NCBI GenBank assembly: GCA_937129145.1
Contig: CAKZMU010000113.1
Location: 1-32,594 of the forward strand
Length of the DNA stretch: 32,594 nucleotides
Direction of reading: 5' to 3'
Source: an uncultured Lacinutrix sp.
Lineage (GTDB): Bacteria; Bacteroidota; Bacteroidia; Flavobacteriales; Flavobacteriaceae
A model generated the notes under the pieces. It was not told the DNA's origin and ran no database searches. It saw only the letters and a list, made by a program, of their open reading frames with translations. Positions 13,912 to 22,296 of this stretch are shown here, piece after piece (the first letter of the stretch is position 1; every line of letters starts with the position of its first letter). Position numbers and translations under genes: made by a program.

Positions 13912-13992
13912 GGACGGTACGATTACCGTCCCTACAAAAACCCCTTAAAGAATAAAACCCCTCCGCGGACAAGGCAGGCATTGTCCCCTACG
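13912..13992. repeat. Two palindromic repeats between chaperone and tape measure genes
   Basis: GGACGGTA/CGAT/TACCGTCC followed by CTAC (13912-13935) and a GGACAAGGCAGGCATTGTCC unit (13967-13992). The 145-base gap holds nothing else. The perfect hairpins could also shape mRNA ends. Confidence 0.75.
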
Positions 13993-14043
13993 AATTGACT
14001 TCACAGCTATTCTGAAAGTAATAAATGATGTGTGAGGCGTGAT

Positions 14044-16485
14044 ATGACAGAGCGTTATCAGATTGAAGTGCGGTTGGAAGGTGATGACCGTTTATCTTCT
14101 TCCCTACGGAATGCCAATAATGAATTAAGTGATTTTGATGATAACCAAAAGCGTGCGACTAATAATAGTCGTGGCTTTGTTTCGGGAATTAATAGCGCAC
14201 ATGAGGCTGTATCGGCATTTATGGGTGCGGCAGTTATCCAAGGTGCGGCACGATTTGCACAACAGTTAGCTGAAGATGGTGAAGCGGCGCGACGGGCTAG
14301 TATCACTTATCGTGAAATGGCTGGGGGTGTTGATGAGGCTACAGCTTCGTTAGCTGAATTGCGGCAGATGACGGGTAATGCTGTTAGCGACGTGGCACTG
14401 ATGCAGGGTGCGAATCAGTTGCTTGTGACGGGGTTAGCCGATGGTGCTGCTGAAGCAAATGATTATGTTGATATGGCGATTCGCCTTAGTACGGCAATGG
14501 GTGTCGATGCGGCAGATGGTATTGAGAATTTCAATAGTGCTTTGCTTAACATGAGCTATGCCCGTTTGGACACACTTGGTATTGCGAGTAGTCGTGTACG
14601 TGAGCGTGTGCAGGAATTGGTTGATGTTGGCTATGAAACTGAAGAAGCCTTCCAGATGGCAGTTCTCGAAGAGGGTGCGAATACACTTGATAGATTGGGT
14701 GACGCTGCAAGCCTGAATGAAACAGCCTTTAGCCAAGTCGCAACACAATTTGAGAATGCAAAAAACAAACTTGGTGAATTACTGGTTCAGGCTCGTGAAA
14801 CAGGAAGCCAGTTACTTATTTTGTTTGATATTGGCACAGGTGGTAATTTTTTTAACACGTTCGACCCCCAAACTCAACAAATTCGTGAGCAATCAATGGA
14901 AAATTTTGAGCCTGGTTACCTTAATCCTGGCGTAGAGCGTAGTTTAGTTGACCAAGCTATTATGTTTTCTAACAGCAATCCTGATTTATTTAATATGGCA
15001 TCGTCAGGAGTTGCTATGCGAAGTGGGGCATTGTCTGATGAAGACATGGCTACAATTTCGTCTACTTTTGGCTATGATGAGCAAACGCCTAGACAACTAG
15101 AGTTGATTGATAATCTTTTAGCATCTGTTGCAAACGCTACAGAAGAAGTGGCACTTGCTACTGCTGAAGCGAGTGAGTCAAGTGAAGCATTTGCCGAAAC
15201 ACAGGAAGATGTTGTACAGATTTCGTCACGGGCGAATACGACTGTGAATGAGACTACTGGCGTAATGCGTGATTTAGCATCGGCACAGGATGCAGCTGCT
15301 GATTCTTCACGGGAATTGTTAAGTAATTTAGATGAGAATGTGGCTGTGTTGAGTACGTTCTCGGATATGAACACGTTTGAATTGGGAGGGGTTGAGGTCT
15401 TTGACCCTGATGATTTGGCGGCTGTTCAGGCTTATGCTGAAGAATTGCAGGGGAATTATGAAGAGATTTCCCGATTAGCTGAAGATAGTGATTATGAAAT
15501 TATTAGTCGTGATGAGGTGGATGCGGCGCGTGAATTGGCAGAGGAAGCGTCTACTATTGCCGACGAAGCTGAACGGGGTGCAGAAGCGTTCGCTAATATG
15601 AGTTTGTCGCAGTTGCTGGGAGAAACTGATGGTGGGCAATTGGGCGAATTGCTTGACCTTGTTGTGGCTGGGATTGGTGATGAGGATGTAGCGGCGCAAG
15701 CTGTGTCTGATTTTGATATGGCTAGCGGACGCACTACGGATTTATCGTCTGCTTTAGAGGCTGATATTGTGCCAACTTTGGCGGCTGTTGCTGAACAGTT
15801 TGGGACAGACGTTGCGGCTCAATTGAGTGAAGCTGCTTTGATTGAGATACAGAATGGGCAATCGGATGGTTTGGATACACAGACGATTGTTGATAATGCC
15901 TTGTCCGCGATTGGGTATCGGTTGGAGGGGCAAGGGGCGCAAGATACTTATACTGTTCAATCAGGCGATGGTGCTTATGCGATTGCGGCGAATACCGGGT
16001 ATAGCGTTGATGAGGTTAATGAGGCGATTGATGGTGTGATGATTCACCCGGGGCAAGTGCTTGAATTGGGTGAAGGTCAACAGTTGGTTGCGATTAGCTC
16101 GGTTAGCGATGATGTTGTCACTGGCGATGGTTTTGGTAGTGAGCAGGGGATTGAAGACGCTGGTGGTAGCGAAGGGGACTCTATGACAATCGCAGGCGAA
16201 AAAATGCTTGAGATAGAAACCTCTTTTACGAATATATCTGAGTTGGACTTAGACCCTATTATTGACCCTATTTTAGCCGATGCAGAATTAGCTAATGTTG
16301 AGGTTGAAGCGTTGGATGGTGCATTGAACCGATTGGCATCTGCTGATTATACGCTTGAAGTGGATATGCAAATTATGTTGAATGATTTGACAGGGTTGCA
16401 GTTGTCACAGTCGTTTGCTTTCCAAGAGGGTGTAAAGTTGGTATTTGAGAGTGAAGGCATCCGCATTGAAGATGTTGGGGAATAG
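14044..16485 (+). CDS. Tape measure protein with a LysM domain
   Basis: An 813-residue protein; ATG 14044 has GAGG 6 bases upstream. The N-terminal 250 residues are a typical tape measure head: RLEGDDRLSSSLRNANNELSDF, then AVSAFMGAAVIQGAARFAQQ, TASLAELRQMTGNAVSD and the 'GASSRVRERVQ' region. The middle is alanine-rich and coiled (ALATAEASESSEAFAETQED). Residues about 634-677 form a LysM motif (TYTVQSGDGAYAIAANTGYS ... MIHPGQVLEL), a peptidoglycan-binding fold. LysM near the C-terminal end, which leaves the tail first, would engage the cell wall during DNA entry. No long membrane helix or lytic catalytic domain is recognised. Confidence 0.85.
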   Translation: MTERYQIEVRLEGDDRLSSSLRNANNELSDFDDNQKRATNNSRGFVSGINSAHEAVSAFMGAAVIQGAARFAQQLAEDGEAARRASITYREMAGGVDEATASLAELRQMTGNAVSDVALMQGANQLLVTGLADGAAEANDYVDMAIRLSTAMGVDAADGIENFNSALLNMSYARLDTLGIASSRVRERVQELVDVGYETEEAFQMAVLEEGANTLDRLGDAASLNETAFSQVATQFENAKNKLGELLVQARETGSQLLILFDIGTGGNFFNTFDPQTQQIREQSMENFEPGYLNPGVERSLVDQAIMFSNSNPDLFNMASSGVAMRSGALSDEDMATISSTFGYDEQTPRQLELIDNLLASVANATEEVALATAEASESSEAFAETQEDVVQISSRANTTVNETTGVMRDLASAQDAAADSSRELLSNLDENVAVLSTFSDMNTFELGGVEVFDPDDLAAVQAYAEELQGNYEEISRLAEDSDYEIISRDEVDAARELAEEASTIADEAERGAEAFANMSLSQLLGETDGGQLGELLDLVVAGIGDEDVAAQAVSDFDMASGRTTDLSSALEADIVPTLAAVAEQFGTDVAAQLSEAALIEIQNGQSDGLDTQTIVDNALSAIGYRLEGQGAQDTYTVQSGDGAYAIAANTGYSVDEVNEAIDGVMIHPGQVLELGEGQQLVAISSVSDDVVTGDGFGSEQGIEDAGGSEGDSMTIAGEKMLEIETSFTNISELDLDPIIDPILADAELANVEVEALDGALNRLASADYTLEVDMQIMLNDLTGLQLSQSFAFQEGVKLVFESEGIRIEDVGE

Positions 16486-16533
16486 AATATCAGTTCCTCG
16501 CTCATAAAGAGCTTAAAAGTAGAAGGATTTTAG

Positions 16534-18129
16534 ATGAGCATTTTTACTTATAGCGTGAAGATTGATACGCAACGTGATGGCACTTATGGTGATGCGTTGG
16601 ATGATGTGACGAATTATGTAGAGCATATTGAATGGCGTGCTGGGCTGACTGAGCCTTGGGGTAAGGTTGCGCCTTCTGCAAATATGCGCGTGATGCTGGC
16701 AAATGCTGATGGGCGATTCAGTACACATGATAGCAGTGCGGATTATTATGGCTTGTTGGTGCGCGGTTTATTGGTGCGGATACAAGCGACATATGATGGT
16801 AGCACAGAGACATTGGCAGTTTTTAAGGTGAAGGATATTGATGTTAAGGCAGTTGGGGCTGGAAGTTCACCTGCTGGCGTAGTGACGCTGATTTGTGCGG
16901 ATATTATGCACAAATTGCTTGAGGCTCAATATGATGCACCGTTGTTGCTTGATATACGTGTTGATGAGGCTTTAAATAAGGTGTATGAGGATGCGACGAT
17001 TATCTATCCTTACGATAGTCTTCCTTTTTATATTGGTCGTGATTCAATTGGTGGTAGTAAGCTAATTTATGCGAATACACTCACTGATTTTGATAAAGCC
17101 TCGAAGACCTTGCCATTTATTGGGGATAATCTGGACAAAGGCAAAGGGGTTCAAGCGCAGACCTTTATTAAAGAGGTTGTAGCAGCTGAACCGAATAGTA
17201 TTTTTTTCTTTGACCCTCGCAGTGAAAATTTTAAGTTTTTCAATTCGTATCATAATAAGATTTTGAGTTTAGACCCACCGATTGTTAATGAAAATCTTGG
17301 TACATTCGGCATGGATGATTATGTTTCTATCAGCATTCGGCAGGGTGAAAACATGGTTAATGATTATCGGCTGAATTATGTCCCTCGTGCGGTTGGCACG
17401 CCAGCTAGTGTTATTTATCAGGGCAATGTGCCGATTAAGATTAATGCACAGTCTCGGCGTGATTTTAAGATTCGCTATACAGACCCTGATAATGCTTCGG
17501 CAAATGTAGGGGCGATGGATGTTATCCGCCCTGAAGCTGGGTTTGATGTTATAGGGAATACTCATGAAGACGGTTTGGGAACGGATGTATCGTCTTTGCT
17601 GACGTTGGGTGTTTTTACGGCAGGGGCTGGGAGTGCTGAATTTTATATTGAGAATACGACACTTGACCCGATTTGGATTACTAAATTTGAAGTTCGTGGC
17701 ACGCCGATTATTAATTATGAGACTGAACAAGTACGAACTTATGATGGCAATAGTGTCTATGATAATGACCGTCATCCACGCACGGAAACGATTAAGAGTA
17801 TCTCTACTTATGCGGATGCAGTTGATTATGCTTTGTTCGTTATACGGACGTTTGCGCCTGCTGATACTTATATTCGCTCGGTTACATTTGTTGCTGATGA
17901 GTCACGGTCTAATATTGGGTTGCAATTATTGGAGCGAAAAATTGGGGATGTTGTGACCTTGGCGGATGATAGTGGCATTAGCAAGGAATATATGATTGTG
18001 GGTGAAAAACATAGTTTGCCTAGTGGGACAAAGGTTCATAATATTATGTGGATTTTACGACCTGTGGAGCGTGGAGCAATCTTTGTGATTGGTGCAAGTT
18101 CTATCGGCAGTGCAGATATTCTATTGTAA
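16534..18129 (+). CDS. Distal tail/baseplate hub-like protein
   Basis: A 531-residue protein following the tape measure gene, with GAAGGA before its ATG. The N-terminus resembles tail hub proteins (TYSVKIDTQRDGTYGDALDD...VTNYVEHIEWRAG, then ANMRVMLANADGRFS). The centre has a long beta-rich part, and the end (QLLERKIGDVVTLADDSGISKEYMIVGEKHSLPSG) matches the 'phage tail/Siphovirus ReqiPepy6 Gp37-like' style of a domain binding the tail tip. Probable baseplate hub or receptor-contact protein; family not certain. Confidence 0.6.
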   Translation: MSIFTYSVKIDTQRDGTYGDALDDVTNYVEHIEWRAGLTEPWGKVAPSANMRVMLANADGRFSTHDSSADYYGLLVRGLLVRIQATYDGSTETLAVFKVKDIDVKAVGAGSSPAGVVTLICADIMHKLLEAQYDAPLLLDIRVDEALNKVYEDATIIYPYDSLPFYIGRDSIGGSKLIYANTLTDFDKASKTLPFIGDNLDKGKGVQAQTFIKEVVAAEPNSIFFFDPRSENFKFFNSYHNKILSLDPPIVNENLGTFGMDDYVSISIRQGENMVNDYRLNYVPRAVGTPASVIYQGNVPIKINAQSRRDFKIRYTDPDNASANVGAMDVIRPEAGFDVIGNTHEDGLGTDVSSLLTLGVFTAGAGSAEFYIENTTLDPIWITKFEVRGTPIINYETEQVRTYDGNSVYDNDRHPRTETIKSISTYADAVDYALFVIRTFAPADTYIRSVTFVADESRSNIGLQLLERKIGDVVTLADDSGISKEYMIVGEKHSLPSGTKVHNIMWILRPVERGAIFVIGASSIGSADILL

Positions 18130-18134
18130 GTTGC

Positions 18135-18159
18135 GGACGCGCCGTTGCTCGTCCCTAAG
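18135..18159. repeat. GGACGCGCCGTTGC..GTCCCTA palindrome
   Basis: Type C member of the palindromic family. Other copies at 858-882 (inside a gene) and 23297-23320. Confidence 0.75.
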
Positions 18160-18221
18160 ATGATTAATTGACTATCGGGATATTATTACAGTAAATCATC
18201 AGAAAATTCAGGATTTTGCTT

Positions 18222-18695
18222 ATGGTATGGACACTTCCTAAGACGTGGATTAATGAGCCTCTCACAGCTGCGGACATGAATTTGTATATTCGTGATAATT
18301 TTAATGCGTTGCGGTCTCCACCTCGCTATGTGTATCAAGGTGGTGCAACATTGACTACAACATCATCGTCGTATGCCTTTATTGACATTACAAATTTGAA
18401 TGATGATATTTCGATTGCAGTTGGACCCGGTAAGATTGAAGTGGAATTTATTGGAACAGTGACTTGTACTGCGACTTCAACCTTGTACTTTAGATTATTT
18501 CACAATGGGGTTGCGATTATGTCGAGTATTGTTTCGATTGAAGCGGCTAGCCGATACCGTGAGGTTGCCATGAGAAAATCGCTCGGTAGTTTGGCGGCTG
18601 GAACGCACACCTTTGATGTGCGGTGGTATACAACGGCAGGAACTGCTAGCTTGCTTGGTGGACATTATAATTTTGCTATCAGAGAGGTTCAGTAA
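18222..18695 (+). CDS. Putative tail fibre/tip accessory protein
   Basis: A 157-residue protein. The start MVWTLPKTWINEPLTAADMNLYIRDN is a motif often found at the N-terminus of short tail or receptor-binding proteins, followed by a jelly-roll-like, threonine- and serine-rich beta region (TLTTTSSSYAFIDITNL; LAAGTHTFDVRWYTTAGTAS). ATG 18222 has AGGA 8 bases upstream. The stop overlaps the next ATG. Probable surface or receptor-binding component. Confidence 0.55.
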   Translation: MVWTLPKTWINEPLTAADMNLYIRDNFNALRSPPRYVYQGGATLTTTSSSYAFIDITNLNDDISIAVGPGKIEVEFIGTVTCTATSTLYFRLFHNGVAIMSSIVSIEAASRYREVAMRKSLGSLAAGTHTFDVRWYTTAGTASLLGGHYNFAIREVQ

Positions 18696-19153
18696 TGACA
18701 GATATTCGGACTTACAAACCAACTACTATTCCTGATGCGGTTAATCAGGAAAAGTTGCAAGCTGAGGTTGCCGAATTGGGCAATGTGGGCGTTAGTATGA
18801 TGGCTGACGGATTGGTATTCTCTGTTTATGATGAAGCAATTGAAGATAGCGCGATTCAGGCTGTGATTGATGTCCATGATGCGAGTGTGAAGACCACTGG
18901 ACAGTTGTTTGCTGATGAGGACAATATTATAGATCGTGTGAATAAGCGATTTGTAATTGAGGTTATCAAAAGTGACCCCGATTGGGATTCTGCTCATGCG
19001 GATATATCGAAGATGATTGCTGATAATCCATCATTTGTTAATGCGTTGAATAATCTGGTGGCTTTGCAAGGTGGCGATGTTGGTGATAAACATCGTGCCG
19101 AACAAGAGTTACTGACATTTGTACAGGTGATTAGTCTCTGGAATACGATTTGA
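18695..19153 (+). CDS. Unknown tail-region protein
   Basis: A 152-residue acidic, helical protein coupled to the preceding gene by a one-base overlap (taATG). No family recognised. Segments AVNQEKLQAEVAELG and RAEQELLTFVQVISLW resemble small tail proteins that follow fibre genes. A strong terminator ends this transcript. Confidence 0.5.
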   Translation: MTDIRTYKPTTIPDAVNQEKLQAEVAELGNVGVSMMADGLVFSVYDEAIEDSAIQAVIDVHDASVKTTGQLFADEDNIIDRVNKRFVIEVIKSDPDWDSAHADISKMIADNPSFVNALNNLVALQGGDVGDKHRAEQELLTFVQVISLWNTI

Positions 19154-19185
19154 CGCTAATCCGATAATTGAATTGAACTTTAGCT

Positions 19186-19210
19186 AGACGGTATTCGTAC
19201 CGTCTTTTTG
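19186..19210 (+). terminator. Strong intrinsic terminator with a TTCG loop
   Basis: Perfect 8-bp stem AGACGGTA/TACCGTCT around TTCG (19186-19205), then TTTTTG. End of the structural operon. Confidence 0.9.
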
Positions 19211-19232
19211 TTTTTAATGAGAGGATTGGATT

Positions 19233-20174
19233 ATGCGTAAGGCTATTTTGTTTCTGATTTTATCGGTGTTGATGCTAGTGCCAAACATGGCTGTTGATGC
19301 GTCTAATTGTGTAGCAATTACGAGTTTGCCTTATACGGTTTTATCGGCTGGGAATTATTGCTTGACGGGCAACCTAACTGCCAGTGGTGGGGGTATCAAT
19401 ATTGCTGCAAGTAATGTGACGATTGATTTTCAGGGTCACACAATTTATGGAAGTCAAGCAAGTAATAATACTTTTTTTGGCATTTACTCGAATGATCGTA
19501 ATAACATTACAATTCGTAATGGGGAAATCGTTGGTTTTTTCTATGCGGTTCGTATAGATGATGCAAGCTATGGGAGACCTGAACCTTATGATACAGGCGG
19601 ACATTTAATTGAAGATATGGAAATTTCGCGTAGTACGTTTCGTGGAATAGTTATCCGTGGGCAGGGGAACACTATCCGCAATAATATTATTCGATTTATC
19701 CGTGGCAACACGTTGTATACGAACTCTTTTGCAATTGGGATTGAGAGTACAGGGCAGGGACTTGTTGTTGAGGATAATATGATTTATGAAGTACGTGGAC
19801 GTGGAATCTCTGACATTGGTGAAGGGGTTGGGATTGCAGTTTCGGGTGCTGGCAGTGGTAGTGTTATCCGTGACAATGTGATTGTTAATTCGTCCATCGA
19901 GGAAAATGACAATACAGATTGGGCTGGCTTATCACGGTCTACTTATGCGATTTGGGTGGGTGGTGATAGTAATGTTGTGATTCATGGGAATATTATTCAG
20001 AATTTTATGTATGGGGTCGCCTTCCCGTCTACGGTTGAACCCAGCTTGATTTTTAATAATACAATCACGAACTCGTATGCGCCCATTACAGCTTCGGCAG
20101 TGATACATATGATTGTGGGCAATGTGTGTGATTGGGATTGTTTAACCCCTATTGACCCTATTCCTAGCCGATAG
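19233..20174 (+). CDS. Secreted right-handed beta-helix protein
   Basis: A 313-residue protein. Residues 1-24 are a classical signal peptide (MRKAILFLILSVLMLVPNMA, cleavage near VDAS-NC). The rest is a parallel beta-helix of repeated turns (VTIDFQGHTIYGS; NITIRNGEIVGF; GNTIRNNIIRFIRG; GLVVEDNMIYEVRG; NVVIHGNIIQNFMYG), the pectate-lyase/NosD style that in phages often cleaves or binds polysaccharide. A signal peptide is odd for a virion fibre and suggests export by the host. GAGAGG precedes the start. It lies between terminators 19186-19210 and 20206-20230, with no clear promoter in the 22-base gap. Confidence 0.75.
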   Translation: MRKAILFLILSVLMLVPNMAVDASNCVAITSLPYTVLSAGNYCLTGNLTASGGGINIAASNVTIDFQGHTIYGSQASNNTFFGIYSNDRNNITIRNGEIVGFFYAVRIDDASYGRPEPYDTGGHLIEDMEISRSTFRGIVIRGQGNTIRNNIIRFIRGNTLYTNSFAIGIESTGQGLVVEDNMIYEVRGRGISDIGEGVGIAVSGAGSGSVIRDNVIVNSSIEENDNTDWAGLSRSTYAIWVGGDSNVVIHGNIIQNFMYGVAFPSTVEPSLIFNNTITNSYAPITASAVIHMIVGNVCDWDCLTPIDPIPSR

Positions 20175-20205
20175 CTAATTGACAATCGGCGTAATATGGA
20201 TATAT

Positions 20206-20230
20206 AGCACTTCGTTATGAGGTGCTTTTT
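20206..20230 (+). terminator. Terminator after the beta-helix gene
   Basis: Stem AGCACTTC/GAGGTGCT (one G-U pair) with loop GTTAT, followed by TTTTT. Confidence 0.8.
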
Positions 20231-20265
20231 AATTTGAAATTTAGAGAGGTATGGACGGTTGTCTT

Positions 20266-20829
20266 ATGCCAAGTGAAGAGCGTGATTTATCAATTCAGGA
20301 AGGTTATACACGGACTCAAGTTGCATGGGCAATTATTTATAATGCCTTGAAGCATGTTTGGGGCGGTGTGTTGTATTTGTGGGAAGACGTGGCTTGGCAA
20401 TTAATCGGCAAGATAAGCCGTCCTCGTCATATTGTGAGCTTCTTTTTCAGTTTACTTGCACCCCTTCAGGTGTATTTCTTTGTTCAGGATGCTGAGTATT
20501 CGATTGGGTTGGATTATATTGCAGCAACGCCATTGGGTCAGGCATTTTGGATATTTATTTTTTCGTTTCTGGGGTATGCGACGGGTAATATTGAAAAGCC
20601 GATTGTGCATATTGTTGGCGCATTGGTGATTATCCGCTATAGCTTTGCGATTGCTATTGGCATTGGTGAAGGTGGATTGAATCCATCAGGATTGTTAGGT
20701 ATTTTGTATTTGTTTACGTTGGCGTGGGCGATTGCGGCGCTGGTTTACTTGAATGTCGAGTTAGTGCGATTAAAAGCGAAAGAGCGCGTCAATGATGGAA
20801 GTTCTCGTATGGCTGGAAGTACAGGCTAG
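20266..20829 (+). CDS. Four-helix membrane protein, candidate holin
   Basis: A 187-residue integral membrane protein with an amphipathic N-terminus and four hydrophobic segments: SFFFSLLAPLQVYFFV, AFWIFIFSFLGYATG, IVHIVGALVIIRYSFAIAIG and LLGILYLFTLAWAIAALVYL. ATG 20266 is used because GGACGG lies about 7 bases upstream; ATG 20251 has GAGAGG almost touching it. It is the first of three overlapping genes for membrane or secreted proteins near the end of the late region, where lysis genes are usual. Holin function is inferred only. Confidence 0.5.
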   Translation: MPSEERDLSIQEGYTRTQVAWAIIYNALKHVWGGVLYLWEDVAWQLIGKISRPRHIVSFFFSLLAPLQVYFFVQDAEYSIGLDYIAATPLGQAFWIFIFSFLGYATGNIEKPIVHIVGALVIIRYSFAIAIGIGEGGLNPSGLLGILYLFTLAWAIAALVYLNVELVRLKAKERVNDGSSRMAGSTG

Positions 20830-21130
20830 TAAAAATCCTATACTGAGTATTCTGTTACCTGTTATTGGGTTGCTGTGGGTTTTGGGTGGTGTTAAGGAAC
20901 GTCAAGACCTGCCTGCCGATGTAACGGGGGACTATTATAAGGGTCAGGCGCAGGTTTGGCGCGAAGTTGCAATGATGTTGTTTGCTGAAGAAGAATCGCC
21001 ACAAAATATATTAAAAGAGCTAAATGCTCGGAAGGAATCTGGACATGAAATTAGTGACAAAGAAACTGATGGTATTGATGTTGATAGTGATGATGGGGCT
21101 ATTCTCGTTCTCGACACAAGCACAGGATAA
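20792..21130 (+). CDS. Single-helix membrane protein, overlapping gene
   Basis: A 112-residue protein with one N-terminal membrane helix (NPILSILLPVIGLLWVLGG, residues 15-33) and a charged soluble tail (about 34-112). It starts inside the previous gene in another frame (38-base overlap), and its 3' part overlaps the next gene's signal peptide region by 86 bases. Type of overlap recalls Rz/Rz1-like or holin/antiholin pairs, but there is no lipobox in the partner, so spanins are not claimed. Confidence 0.5.
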   Translation: MMEVLVWLEVQASKNPILSILLPVIGLLWVLGGVKERQDLPADVTGDYYKGQAQVWREVAMMLFAEEESPQNILKELNARKESGHEISDKETDGIDVDSDDGAILVLDTSTG

Positions 21131-21581
21131 TGCCGAAGAAACGGATACCCCTGCTGTTGTCAATGAAGCTGATACAGGGGTGGGCATTGTTGGCGATAGT
21201 GTGCCTGTTGTTGACAATGGCAATGATAACTTGCAAGTTAATGTGATTACAATCGTGATTGGGTTGTTATCGGCATTTGCTGCAGGTGGTGTTGTTGGTA
21301 TTGCTGGCGTTGCATCTTATGTGAATCGTATTAAAGATGACGTTTCAACTGTGACTGCAATTGAGGGATTAGCGAATAGTTATCCACCTCAAACTAAAGA
21401 CTTGGTTGAGAGTATTTTCCAGACGATTAAAAATATTGGTGAGCTTGGTGTTGAAGCATTTGATGGTGTGCCGATGGCAAGTAAGACTAATAGTGTCTTC
21501 ACTGAAGATATGGATGTGATGTCTGGGTTAGTGCCTGCTCCTGATTATAGTGGTAGTGGTAAGCCACCTGTTCAGGGGTAG
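21045..21581 (+). CDS. Exported membrane-anchored protein
   Basis: A 178-residue protein from ATG 21045 (AAGGA 8 bases upstream). Residues 1-26 are a signal peptide (KKLMVLMLIVMMGLFSFSTQ, cut near AQA-type site). After an acidic linker (NAEETDTPAVVNEADTG) comes a glycine- and alanine-rich membrane helix (VNVITIVIGLLSAFAAGGVV). The C-terminal 90 residues are soluble. The start lies within the preceding gene. No lytic motif is visible. Could be an anchored lysis or cell-wall contact factor; function unknown. Confidence 0.55.
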   Translation: MKLVTKKLMVLMLIVMMGLFSFSTQAQDNAEETDTPAVVNEADTGVGIVGDSVPVVDNGNDNLQVNVITIVIGLLSAFAAGGVVGIAGVASYVNRIKDDVSTVTAIEGLANSYPPQTKDLVESIFQTIKNIGELGVEAFDGVPMASKTNSVFTEDMDVMSGLVPAPDYSGSGKPPVQG

Positions 21582-21585
21582 CATC

Positions 21586-21720
21586 ACCCTCACCCCCTAG
21601 CCCCCTCTCCCATAAAAGGCGAGGGGGAACAAAGAGCGAACGGTATACATGCCGTCCCTGCAACCCCTCTCTAAATCTCTCCCCATGCACTCGCAAGCTC
21701 GCTGTGGAGAAAGACTTTTT
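21586..21720. repeat. Cluster of dispersed repeats between late genes
   Basis: A gene-free stretch of 156 bases that holds a caccccctag...gcgaggggga unit (21586-21630), a gaACGGTATACATGCCGTcc palindrome (21636-21660) and a type A repeat (21661-21720). The type A copy nearly matches 3217-3280, including 'atgcactcgcaagctcgctg'. Confidence 0.75.
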
Positions 21721-21737
21721 AAATGGAAGGATTTGGT

Positions 21738-22220
21738 ATGACGATATTAGCGCCGAAGTTGCCGATTGATTTTGAATGGCAGATGGCACAGGCAGTTATC
21801 CGTAGTGAGGGCGTGTGGGTGCGTTCTGTGTGGGATATTGCGGATGACATGAATAAATTATTTGTGCTACGGGGTAGTACGGATGCGATGGTATCTGTTA
21901 ATAAATTTCATAATCCGCAGAATGGGATTGATTGGCACCGGGTGGAGTTTCGTAATGGTTCTGTCGGCTATGTTGCGAGTGATTGGGTGACAGTGGATTT
22001 TGAGCGACGTGCGGATGGTCTGCCTGACGGGGTGGATGATGCGATGTTGTATGCAATTGTTGATGCTTGGATGGCTAAGAATGTGCATTTGAGTGATGCG
22101 GTTGTTACGGATAGCGTTCATGGTTGGCTCGATGCTCATGGGCAACGCCTGATTCATGAGTGGTTATCGGCTAATATGGACGAGATTTTATTGAAGGTGA
22201 CGGGCGATATATTTGATTAA
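21738..22220 (+). CDS. SH3b-like protein, possible cell-wall binding
   Basis: A 160-residue protein from ATG 21738 (AAGGA 6 bases before). Residues 22-80 look like a bacterial SH3 fold: VWVRSVWDIADDMNKLFVLRG, MVSVNKFHNPQNGIDW, then HRVEFRNGSVGYVASDWV, matching the 'W-.-V....G..GWV....' signature. The C-terminal half is helical (DDAMLYAIVDAWMAKNVHLS; GQRLIHEWLSANMDEILL). SH3b units in phages usually target peptidoglycan. No hydrolase motif is joined to it. It is the last gene of the rightward arm. Confidence 0.55.
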   Translation: MTILAPKLPIDFEWQMAQAVIRSEGVWVRSVWDIADDMNKLFVLRGSTDAMVSVNKFHNPQNGIDWHRVEFRNGSVGYVASDWVTVDFERRADGLPDGVDDAMLYAIVDAWMAKNVHLSDAVVTDSVHGWLDAHGQRLIHEWLSANMDEILLKVTGDIFD

Positions 22221-22257
22221 CCCCACCCTTGCCCTCCCCGAAAATCAGGGAATAAAA

Positions 22258-22295
22258 AAAAAGAAGCCTACTCGGATGTGAGTAGGCTTCTTTTT
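22258..22295. terminator. Bidirectional terminator between the two arms
   Basis: Perfect 16-bp stem (22258-22273 with 22280-22295), loop GGATGT, with A5 on one side and T5 on the other. It serves both the rightward late operon and the leftward gene ending at 22297. Confidence 0.95.
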
Positions 22296-22296
22296 A

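Noticed and set aside
20792..21581. Rz/Rz1 spanin pair
   Set aside because: The overlap is suggestive, but the second protein has no lipobox cysteine and carries an internal membrane helix, and the inferred host type may lack an outer membrane.
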